A stretch of DNA of 64,000 nucleotides from Populus alba. Taxonomy: Eukaryota > Streptophyta > Magnoliopsida > Malpighiales > Salicaceae. The position numbers and the translations under genes are program-made. The notes under the pieces were generated by a model. The model saw only the letters and a list, made by a program, of their open reading frames with translations, had not been told where the DNA came from and ran no database searches. The stretch lies in contig NC_133289.1 in NCBI RefSeq assembly GCF_005239225.2, positions 2,797,501 to 2,861,500 of the forward strand. Reading direction: 5' to 3'. Position 1 is the stretch's first letter; every line of letters starts with the position of its first letter. This document shows positions 51,801 through 61,600 of the stretch, one piece after another.

Positions 51801-53823
51801 ATAAAAAAGATGCAAGTGCTCTAAAGAAAAACACATCCAGTATTCCCGAAACTTTAAAAGCTTTCAAAATTCGATTTGTCCGACTAAATGGCATCCTATT
51901 TACACGAACAAGGTATATTACCATGATATATTATTATTATTTTTTTTTGCCTGGTCATCTGACCTTTTTTCCTTTTGTTTTTCCAGTTTGGAAACTTTTG
52001 TAGAGGTTCTTTCAATGGTCAAAAGTGACTTGCTTGAACTTCTGTCATCTGGGCCAAAAGAAGAGTACAATTTTGATTCAAGCGCCGAGGATAATGGGCT
52101 TGTGATTGTTAGGCTTATATCCATTCTTATATTCACAATCCATAATGTGAATCGGGAAGCTAAGCTTGAGTCATATGCTGACATCTTGCAACGCTCAGTT
52201 TTGCTTCAGAATGCTTTTACTGCCATCTTTGACTTGATGGGGCTCATTATTAAGAGATGCACACAACTGAATGATCCTTTGGCTAGCTTTCTGTTGCCTG
52301 GAGTGATGACATTTTTGGAGTGGTTAGCCTGTCATCCAGATTTTGCTACTGGCATCGAAGTGGAAGAGCATCAAGCTGCTGCTAGATTGTTCTTTTGGGA
52401 GAATTGTATTTCTTTTTTGAACAACTTCATGTCAAATGGGACCATGCCCATTGATGTGGATGGAGAGGATGCTTGTTTTTCCAACATGAGCAGCTATGAT
52501 GAAAGTGAAACCTCCAACAGGCTTGCATTGTGGGAGGACTTTGAATTGAGAGGGTTTTTGCCTCTTGCTCCAGCACAATTGATTCTTGATTTTTCAAGGA
52601 AGCAATCTGTAACAAGTGATGTTGGTGTTAAGGAGAAAAAGGCATGTCTTCAGAGGATTCTATATGCTGGAAAAGCTCTTGTAAGCCTAGTTCGGGTTGG
52701 GCAGCAAGGCATGTATTTTGACTCAGAGTCCAAGAAATTTGCCATTGGTGCTGAGCCTCAAACAGCCCATAGTTTTGAGGTGGCTGCTTCTCTTGAAACG
52801 TCTTCTTTAAATGTTTTGGGGCAAAAATATCCAGCTGTGGAGAAATTGAGTGTGGAACAGACTGCGTTATACATGGATGGGGAAGAAGAGGACGAGGTGA
52901 TTATTTTTAAGCCGTTGATGACTGATAGGCACTTTGATGTCAATGCTCTTGAGTTGTCTACTTTTGAGGTTCCAAGTAATGCCTCTCAAGGCAACATGGA
53001 GAGCTGTATAGGATCTGTTCCTGTCTCTTGTGATTCTTATTATCTGTCAAATGGTAACAATAGAAGCACAGTTGGCCCTAAATCTCCTGCTTCTCTTGCC
53101 CCCCTGCATTTTCAAGCATTGCAACCTACCGCTTCAAAATGGCCTGCCAAATCTGAAGGATCCATTTCCAATGGGTTGAACAACTTCAATTTGGTAGGGA
53201 ATGGGCTTGCTATGAAGAGTGGGTTGCAAGAACACCAAGTAGTTTTGCAGCCTTCTGCAGTTTCACTTCCTCTTCCAATCTTTGTGAACCCTAGTGCTGG
53301 TAACCTGCTACCCGCTAAGGTTTCTGATACTGTAGTACACTCAAAATCTGAGCCAGTCATGTCTTCTGTCTCTGGTTTTGACAGTCTGTCCTTGAAGGCA
53401 TCATCAGTGTTCTCAGCTAGTTCAAGATTGAATCCAGTAAGCCGTCCTGTTCATCACCTTGGTCCTCCACCTGGATTTGGCTCTGTTCCTCCTAAGGCCA
53501 AATGTGAGATCTTATCTGGCATTGGTCAGGAGAATTATGATTTGCATATGGATGATTATAGCTGGCTTGATGGATATCAGCCACCGTCATCAGCAAAAGC
53601 AACTGTGTGTAACAATTCTATCAATCACCCTGAACAATCTTGTCATCATATGAAAGCGAATGATGGCCTGAAAGGAACAAGAATGTTTCCATTTCCTGGC
53701 AAGCAACTCCAAACATTTCCTATGAAAATTGAAAACCAGAATGGCTGGTTGAACCACCAGTTTCCTGATCATCTGAAACTATACCAGGAGTGGCAACAGC
53801 AGCAACTTGCAAAAACAGGCTAG
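48835..53823 (+). CDS. SMG7: SMG7 (EST1-like nonsense-mediated decay factor)
   Basis: Binds phosphorylated UPF1 through a 14-3-3-like TPR fold and directs nonsense transcripts to decay; in Arabidopsis it is also needed for meiotic exit. Five coding exons join in frame: 48835-48903, 50618-51223, 51353-51475, 51680-51912 and 51987-53823, giving 955 residues. The N-terminus MTVPMDNPVDLSSRDCVQRL continues into the conserved WQQMRENYEAIILEDHAFSE region (about residues 41-60). The TPR/EST1 region runs to about residue 270. RFVRLNGILFTRTSLETF spans the exon 4/5 junction (about 330-348). The C-terminal part has the plant SMG7 signatures EEEDEVIIFKP (about 642-652), GPPPGFGSVPP (836-846) and DDYSWLDGYQ. 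Length is near the roughly 1060 of Arabidopsis SMG7, somewhat shorter. The start codon matches the family N-terminus. SMG7 and the minus-strand gene at 56242 converge. Confidence 0.93.
48904..50617 (+). other. Large first coding intron of SMG7
   Basis: The intron is 1714 bp between AAG/GTTTGT and ACTGCAG/AATG. It contains a GA-rich run (about 50023-50048) and an imperfect internal duplication, 'ATGGCTGGTGGAACAAATG', near 49532 and 49577. The open frame on the opposite strand at 49450-49704 has no recognisable domain. Confidence 0.6.
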
Positions 53824-55340
53824 CATTCTCTTCCCCTGCTGCAGCAGTATCGTGGATAGTTACTTTGTATGGTCGTTTCTTTGTGTGAGAAATCATTAAG
53901 AGGATGCAGATGGTAAGTTCATAGTATTTTTGTGATTGATGACAATATAGCGAAGTATACATTGCAACAAACCTTTACTCTCAGATCTTGCTGATCCATT
54001 GTCTTCATTGGGCTATGAAGAATATTTTGTGGGTGAACTATCTGTTTGCTTGGCATGACCAAGTAATCTTCATCTCTGCAGTGCTGCAAGTGTTGAAGTC
54101 TTCATTGGAGAATGGTTGGTGTTGGAGTATTGCTGGTGCTTGCTCTTAAACAGGTTTGTCTCTGCCTCTTAAGCATCTATATTTACAAATTCTTCCAATG
54201 TATATGCCTCTTAAACAGGTTTGTCTCTGCCTCTTAAGCATCTATATTTACAAATTCTTCCAATGTATATGCTTGCCATTTTTTCCATGGACATCCATGC
54301 TGAAATGTATTTGAATGTGAGAGTGAGCTGCGTAGTATAACCTCTACAACATTGCAACAGGCACATGAAAGGCATTCAGTTGGATTTTATTGTTTGGTTT
54401 GTTTTCAGCATGCCTAGAGCTCAACCATTTTTATTTTGTTTTGAAGAAAAATGAATTCGATGATGTCCTGGACTAGTGAATTAACTTCAGCACATATAAT
54501 GTCCTCATTTGAGCAAGTGAAGGTCATTTTTACTTTGCAGTTACAGAGGTAAATGGAGTGTGCACATAAACAGACACAGAGTTTAAAGAAGGTTGAGTAA
54601 TAAACCTCACATGTGATCTGATGCCTTCTTGAAACACAAATAGGTGAATTTAATATTTGATTTAGGTGTCCTCTGTGGGCTAGAAAGCCGGTTCCCCATC
54701 TCTCATGTGTGTGTGATTGATTCAACCACTGATCGAAGCAGATCTACCACCTTTGAACAAATACAGAATTGTTCTATTAGTGATGAAAGGAAGATAGGAC
54801 ATCATCTATTTATATCTTGCTGACATCTTAACCTGTTTTTACACCCTTAAAATAATTGAGTGCTGGTTACTTATTTGCGCTGTGTGGAACATTCATTCTG
54901 TGTGACGTAGCTGAGTGGGTTTCTTGTTTCTTAAACAGCTTGCACCAAGATTTGAGGTCTCTATGAATGGCAATCAGTAAGAGGATGGGAATGGGATATG
55001 TGTGCTATTGATGTTTCTTTTTCTGATGAATTGAATTGGCCCATAACCTGTGCATGGAAACGTAGGGTTCTCCCAATGTCCTCTGTCCTGGGGAATGAAA
55101 TGGTAGCTATTTTGCATGTTCAGAGGAAAAGCGGTATGTCAGAAAAGAATGCTACTTATTGCCCTACTTCCTGTGAGGCGCAGCTGGATACTGTAGGTAG
55201 TTTGTGAGCTGCCTTGGAGTTTTCAGAGTTTAAGATTTGCTTGTCTGTGCTGCCATCAATATTTAGAGATCGGCTCTGTCAAGGTTTATGAATAAGGTTT
55301 GTGTTTGAGCTGTCAGACATTAATAAACAAGTACTTGAAG
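53824..55340 (+). other. SMG7 3' UTR with downstream introns
   Basis: After the stop at 53821-53823 a strong donor ATG/GTAAGTTC begins at 53913 and a good acceptor CATCTCTGCAG ends at 54081, giving a 169-bp intron 89 nt beyond the stop. A second donor-like CAG/GTTTGT at 54154, repeated at 54219 in a tandem duplication, can pair with acceptors ending at 54360 or 54408. Another acceptor-like TTAAACAG ends at 54938. A poly-A signal AATAAA lies at 55322-55327. Introns beyond 50-55 nt from the stop make a transcript a target of NMD in plants. Confidence 0.55.
54143..54272 (+). repeat. Perfect 65-bp tandem duplication in SMG7 3' region
   Basis: Copies 54143-54207 and 54208-54272 are identical base for base. 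Each begins CTCTTAAACAGGTTTGTCTC and ends AATGTATATGC. Each carries one CAG/GTTTGT donor-like site, so the duplication doubles a possible splice site of the 3'-UTR intron. Confidence 0.9.
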
Positions 55341-56145
55341 TCTTATGATACATGATTGTGTAAAACTTGAAACTGCTTTTTCATGTTGCCACGATGATCT
55401 GTCCACCAACTCTACATTTCAATGTCATTGCTTTTTCTCTCTCCGTCTTTTATCTTTTGTGGATTTGATTAGTAGAAACACAAAACAAGATCAACTGGAT
55501 TCAAATGGTTTGTGGATTGAATAGGATTGAATTTAATTTCTTAGTGGCTCTGCAACAATTTGATAAATAAACAAGCAAACAGGCTGTGGAAGTGTATAAT
55601 TTGGCCATTGATAGATTCATGTACAAGTGCTAGATTTGGAACTATACTTAGAGGGAGTCGTCTTCCAATTCGTGTGCTGCTGTATACAGCATAAAAAGCT
55701 TCAACTGGACTCTCATGGTGGATCTTGGTCGACGGTGGATCGGGAGAAAACCTTGATACAACCAAACATGTTCTTAGGCTTTGTTTTGTCTATCTCATCC
55801 ATGATTGAATATGCTAAACATCCCGCGTCAGAAACTGTTATAAACAAAAGTTTAAAGTGAAAGTCCATCTATATAGGATCAACAGCTGATATTGAAGGTG
55901 TGTCGTGCTTGGTGGACTTGCATTCAAGCTCTATCTTCTTGCCAGTCTCATATAGTCTTGAAGAAGGTCAATTCTTCCGAAGAACATTAAAAATACATAA
56001 AGCTCTCCAGTTGGCTCTCCTACAAGAGGCTGGGCTGGGTCCAGCCCTCATCCCACCAACAAACATAAACATAAAAACAAAAAAGAGAATATTGGGCCTT
56101 AAGCCGGCCTAGCCTCTCATTTAAAAAATCAGGGATCATTTTAAA
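55341..56145. other. Convergent intergenic stretch
   Basis: This lies between SMG7 and the minus-strand gene at 56242. The minus-strand frame at 55541-55765 and the + strand frames at 55627 and 55900 give no recognisable domain. A more GC-rich patch near 56015-56115 contains GGGCCTTAAGCCGGCC. I see no gene I can support. Confidence 0.45.
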
Positions 56146-56241
56146 TTTATTGGAAAGCGTCATAACGAGCCAATTTTCATGAGTAAATGAATTGGAAAGG
56201 CACTAACAATTGATCAACAACAGCACACAGATGATGGATGC
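56146..56241 (-). other. 3' UTR and poly-A signal of the EF-hand-like gene
   Basis: An AATAAA signal on the minus strand at 56151-56146 lies about 90 nt after the TGA at 56242-56244. This is a plausible 3' end. Confidence 0.4.
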
Positions 56242-57719
56242 TCATATTTTGTTAAGTTTAGCAAGAAGGTAAACGGAGGCAGAGGTGACTCCAGGTATGA
56301 AGACTTCATTTGGGATCGATTTAGGGGCTACTCGTTGCTTGATGAAGTATGTGATTAAAGGAATCCCGAAGATGAAGAGGAATGTGTCTTTTGAGCCATA
56401 ACCTGTAAACCCTGATTGGATTATTACTTCCTGGATGATCTTTTGGAATTCGTCCTTTTCCAGATGTTTTCCTTTGTCCAGGGCGTGGTCCTGCATGCAT
56501 TCAAATTTTTATTATTGTTAATAAAAGGCCATCTTGATCATATGAACGATATAACCATTAATTATTTGAGTCTATCCATGGCTAATATTGTTATTCATTA
56601 AACATAATTAAGCACATCTCTGCACAATTAACACATCTCCTGCCTACTCTTAAACGCCAAAATAAATGGGAAAAAAAAAACATAGAGGTACTCAATCAAC
56701 CCTATTTTTGGTGGAGATTCGATAATTATTATTAAACCCAATTCAGCCCGCCGATCCTTACCTACATGGGGTTTCAAATTAAATAAAATAAGAGTTGATT
56801 TATTCAAATCCCATTAGCTTGGTAGGTCAACCCGTAATCCGATCGATAGGTTCAAAACCCGGCCCCACTTCTTCTTTTTCCCTTTTAAATCCACATTGTT
56901 TTACTTGTTTTTAAAAAGGAAATATTGAAACAACACTATTTTTTGTTGAACTGATCGATCGGTTCAAAACCCGGCCCAACTTTTTTTTCCTTTTTAAATT
57001 TATATTGTTTTACTTGTTTCTGAAAACAAAATATTGAAAGAACACTATTTTTTGTTAATTCCAATTAACTCGATTGGGCCGGGAATAATAATTTTCAGGG
57101 TGAACTCAAGTTTTTAAAAATCAAAAAATGTTTATAACTTAATGTCAGAATAAATAATGAGAAGAATTAATTTTTTTATATCTACGTTAATAACGATCCT
57201 TATTAGCAAAAAATGTAAAGGATAAGACAATTATAATGCTTACTTTATAAATTTCCCTGAGTTTCTCAGCATCTGGGAGACGGAGTTGCGTGCTCTTAAG
57301 GCTAATGTTAATTTCTCTGCAAAGAACAACAAGAAGAAGTAATTAAGTTAATCCCAATTACTCCTAATTAATGAATATTAATTATTTTTCAAGAACATCA
57401 AAAAACAAAGCCAAGAGATCAACATATATATAATGCAAGAAGAAGGTCAGTGTGTATATATACTGGACAATTTCGCATACTGCTCGAATGAAATATGGAG
57501 CAGAGGTTATCTCTTCCTTCGATGGTTCCTGTGATGAAGATTGGGGGTCATGAGCTGACTGCATTTTCTTGATGGCTTCTTCTCCAAAATATTTTTCATA
57601 GTTTTTTTCTATTATGTGGCCTATTTCCCTTTCCTTGTTTTCCTCACTCCCTGCATTCATTCATTTTTAAAGCGTTGTTAGCCTGGTTTCTCACATAATT
57701 ATTTAATTTGCATAAATTT

Positions 57720-57768
<49 letters not shown>

Positions 57769-58567
57769 ACTAGTTTAAGGCTTTTCGCTAAATTTCTTTT
57801 GTCTAAGAATTAATGGGGCAACCATGTTTTTTTCAGGAAAAAAAAAAAACAAGTTATGATATCTCTTAATATAGTATGAAAAATAATGATTTATCTCTTC
57901 TTTATCGAATATAATAAATTTGTTATTTTTTTATTAAGAAAACATGCAACGATGCCATTTTGAGGAGGAGAAATAAATGCAATACCAGCTTGGCTCATTT
58001 GATAGCCAAATCAGGTATTTTTTTTTTTCAATTTGAAAAATATTACATCTATTGACAGAATCAATTCCAAAAGGAAAAAAAAAATCTATTAACAAGATCG
58101 AATCTATAAGTATATGAAGTTTCTTAGGAAGGAAGAAATGTTCCTATGATTTCTTGATAAGAGAAAAAAACTCAGATTTCAAGGCCTTGTTCTTACTTTC
58201 TCTGGCACCAATTTCTTTAGACAATATTGACAACAGTCCAAGCAATTCATCTACACCTTCAAAATTTAAAGCCCTAGCCTTAAAATAGCTCGACAATAGC
58301 CCTGTGGGAGTTCATTAATTTGTTCTTATGAGCAACTCCCAAGACATGAGAACCCCACACAAAAAACTCCAAAAAAAAAAATGCATGAAAGATATCTTTT
58401 GATGATATAATTTTCATTTGCACCTGTTTATCAGCAACAATAGTATAATATTTTCTTAGAAATTCCCAAGACAAATGCAAAGTGCAATCTCAAAAAAAAA
58501 AAAAAAAAAAAACGAGAGAGAAGGCCAGAACCGTACCAGGAGCTAATTTCTTCAAGGACTGCCCCAT
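56242..58567 (-). CDS. Plant EF-hand-like small protein with hydrophobic C-terminus
   Basis: Four exons join in frame to 179 residues: 58567-58537, 57650-57464, 57316-57244 and 56490-56242. Exon 1 is only 31 nt (MGQSLKKLAPG, the last codon split) before donor GTACGG. The next exon enters at TGCAG/GGAGTGAGG, so the frame at 57660 that reads MNAGSEE is only intron end plus exon. The chain continues with a charged helical stretch (EENKEREIGHIIEKNYEKYF), an EF-hand-like segment around KDHALDKGKHLEKDEFQKII (about 97-116) whose loop is not canonical, then IFGIPLITYFIKQ and FIPGVTSASVYLLAKLNKI. The ending is familiar to me from plant proteins annotated as EF-hand/calcium-binding, but the function is unknown. 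Gly2 could be myristoylated, although residue 6 is Lys, not Ser/Thr. Exon 1 is the least certain part; the other three exons are well supported. Confidence 0.7.
56841..57058. repeat. Tandem duplication (about 112 bp) in an intron of the EF-hand-like gene
   Basis: Two diverged units starting GATCGATAGGTTCAAAACCC (56841) and GATCGATCGGTTCAAAACCC (56953) share 'ATTGTTTTACTTGTTT' and 'ACACTATTTTTTGTT'. They lie in the last intron (56491-57243). Confidence 0.75.
57725..57766. repeat. TA microsatellite in intron 1 of the EF-hand-like gene
   Basis: About 21 uninterrupted AT units occur in the 886-bp first intron (57651-58536). A T/A homopolymer of about 22 bases at 58491-58512 sits just inside the donor end of the same intron. 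Confidence 0.9.
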
Positions 58568-60110
58568 GTCTCTTCACAAAATTATGAGAATAAAGTTCGG
58601 GGGGCTGATCGAAGTAATAAAAACAAAGAGAGCTTTTATATGTTCATGTGATCCACGGGGCAATGAAAACTTGTACGTTGGGCAGAGTATATTGCATTCT
58701 TTCATGGGAAGCAATGCTAAGAAGAAGCTTATACTGAATAAAACATAGGAGTTAAAGAATATGGAAGATGATTCGTACCTCTCTGTACGCATTTTTGTAT
58801 CAAAAGGCATAAAATAATGTTTTTATCCAAACCAAATGCAATAATTTCCAATCACTGTTGATTAAATAGATTACTATAAGATGGAAATGATAGTTTAAAT
58901 GGGCTAAAAAATTTAATCAGTTCAGATTTTAATTAGTTTGGAATTGAGATTTATTTTAGTGGAATAAATATTACTACTTGCAAGGTTAATTGGGTTGTTA
59001 TTATTAAGAGATTGGCCAAATAATTAAAAATTAAAAAGGGGTAAATCTTGAGATAATTATTATATATAAAAAAAAAAAACTTTCTTATCTCGCGACATCT
59101 AATCGGGATAAGAATTGCCCTTTGAAATAAAAAATAAATAAAATTTAATCTTAATTAATATAAATTTCTAACTTGAACAAGTAATGATTAGGATATTAAA
59201 TCTAAATCAATTAAAAATATGACCCGATAAAATGATTTCCAAATATTGGACTAATGAATTGATAGGCATCATTAATTATATGGATGTCACATAGGATCCC
59301 ATAATCCAATAATCAATTGAATTCAATAAAATGATCATGCGTGCATCAAATTTGATGAAGATAGCATGATTTGAGTGATTAAACTTTTAGATCTACCGAC
59401 ACAAAAGTTTTGAGAGGTTTAAATTGGGTTTACGAGTGTGATTTTATACAAGAAATTTTAAAGAGAATTTAAATACTTTTATATTGCGCCTTATGAAGGC
59501 ATATATATTGATATAATTGAATCTTAATCATGCAACTAACATATATAGTTATTTAGATTAGACTTAATTACATGATCTATTCTAATCATATGATCAGGAA
59601 TGGAGCAAGATCTACATTGGAAAAACATAATAACCCAAGTTTTCTAATTACTACAAGATTTTGTTCGATAATAAGAGACTTTCAAATTAGTTTGCATGTT
59701 GATTGTCATTAGATGATTTTGATAGACAATAGTAAAGACAGGAAGCTGATGGGTGTATATATATATATATATGTCCATTATAAAACTCGTAAAATTTAAA
59801 TTTTAAAGCCAAAACTAGTCAAATCTAAAAATTTACCCCTCCTAGAAATCTTTTCTTAATTTTACCCCATAAAAATAATTCTCGGCTCGGCCCCTTTTTA
59901 GGATACATCCCTTGTATAAATTAGGTCATTTCTTTTTAAAATTTATTAAATATAAAAAGTTAAATTATGAAATATTTCTTCTTTGCTACCGAGTTAAATT
60001 CTTATTGTTCATCTACTGTTATTAATATTAGTATATTGACTTGTGTTTTGTAGCGAGTCAAAATATTATTTTTTCAAAAAATATTAAAAGAAATATTAAA
60101 AATATAAAAA
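58568..60110. other. AT-rich spacer with a module repeated at 62.6-63.1 kb
   Basis: No gene is supported. The segments at about 59030-59330 and 59770-60030 reappear, diverged, at about 62640-62890 and 62920-63070. Shared strings include 'TTCCAAATATTGGACTAATG' and 'TTATTGTTCATCTA'. An AT microsatellite lies at about 59757-59773. Confidence 0.55.
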
Positions 60111-61600
60111 ATATTTTAAGTTTTTTGAACTTGGATCTGGCGGCCATGCCATACCCAATCACCTTGGATCTGACAACCATATTAGATACAAGCCACTTGA
60201 ATCTGGTAAACATGTCTAATTAATTTTTTTATAAAAAAAATATTTAAACTATCATTGAAGTATTATACAAATAAATACTAATAAATTTTTTTATAAATTT
60301 TTTTATTTTTTTATAAAAAAACATTTAAATTATCTTTAAAGTATCATAAATATAAATCTAAGTTTATAAATTATTTATAAATAACAAATTATCAAAAAAA
60401 TCTAATTTAACAATTTAGATCTAAAAATTCAAATCATATCATCATATTGAAATATTTTATTTTTTATGTTTATGAATTTGTTATTGCATCAATATAAATT
60501 CTATCGTCTCTTTTTTTTTTATGAATTTGTATTTTTTATATATATTTTTACTCAAACTCATTGCAAAAAAATGTTTATTTAATAGGTGGTCGTTTGTGAT
60601 TTTTCACCGAAGACAACATTATTTTTTATTTTTTTAATAATATTGGACTATATGTGTTTAGTTTCATTATACAGTTTATGTAGTTTTTTTTTTAACATTT
60701 TATCATATTTGTATGAACCCTTTATGTGGATATATGTTGAAAATAAGGTTTTTTTTAAAGATAAGACCTGCTTGGGTCTAGCATGGTCATCAAACTCAAG
60801 GCACCTGGATCTGGCATGGCCGCCAGACCCAGGTCGTTTGAGTCTAACATGGTTGTTAAGCCAAGGCGCTTAGGTCATGCCATATCTAGATATTGACTTA
60901 AAAAAGAAATATAGTTAAAAAGAGAGAGAGAAGGTAGAATTTCTATTGAATAAATAACAAATTTATAAATATAAAAAATGAATTATTTCAATGAGAAGAT
61001 ATGGTTTGAATTTTTAGATCTAAAATGTTAAATTAGATTTTTGTGATGATTTGTTGTTTATACATTATTTATACTTGGTTTATAAATAATTTTTAGACCC
61101 ATGTTACTTGGATCTGGCAAGCATGTATGACCCAAGTTTACTTGAATAACAACAACAATAACAACAACCATGCCAAAACCAAACGTCTTTGATATGGCAA
61201 ACCATGACACCCAAGTTTAGAAGGGTTTTTCAGACCCGTGCTTGGGTCTGCTACATCCGCTCCTGGGTCTAGCATCAAACATGGTTGTAACATCTAAGAT
61301 ACTTGGGTCTTGCAAATCATGTTAGACCCAAGCAAATAACAAGTAAAGAGAGGATAATGATGCACTTTAGTTGTCAAGAGAGAGAAAAGAAAGAAAAAAT
61401 ACAAACAATCAATCACCGAAGGCAATCCAACCATGATATGTTTACACGCAATAATAACAACAATAATAACAATAACAATATCAACAAGAATAACAACAAC
61501 AACCATGCTAGACCCAAGCCCCAAGCACTTTGGATCTGGCAATCATGTTTGATCCAAGTTTAGTTGGGTCTGACAACCCATATCAGACCAAGCAAAAATA
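60110..61600. repeat. Large inverted repeat flanked by a TTGGGTCTGGCA minisatellite-like motif
   Basis: Arms at about 60362-60511 and 60936-61087 are reverse complements over about 150 bp (for example 'AATCTAATTTAACAATTTAG' against its complement). They enclose about 425 bp with no coding frame of note. Outside and beside the arms, many diverged copies of 'CTTGGGTCTGGCAnnCATG' and its complement occur near 60120-60215, 60765-60880, 61100-61145, 61200-61335 and 61500-61590. AAC/AAT microsatellites near 61145-61165 and 61450-61502 explain an Asn-rich open frame there. It is best read as an old foldback transposon or nested copies. Confidence 0.6.

Noticed and set aside
55541..55765. Minus-strand frame of 74 codons
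   Set aside because: Composition is plausible, but no motif, no splice partners and no family recognised.
57464..57660. Translation start at 57660 (MNAGSEE) for the EF-hand-like gene
   Set aside because: ATGCAG there reads as the intron end, and a phase-matched 31-nt exon upstream gives a better N-terminus. Kept as an alternative, not excluded.
61303..61563. An 86-codon frame with a long Asn run
   Set aside because: The Asn run is an AAC/AAT microsatellite, and the rest is the repeated TTGGGTCT motif.
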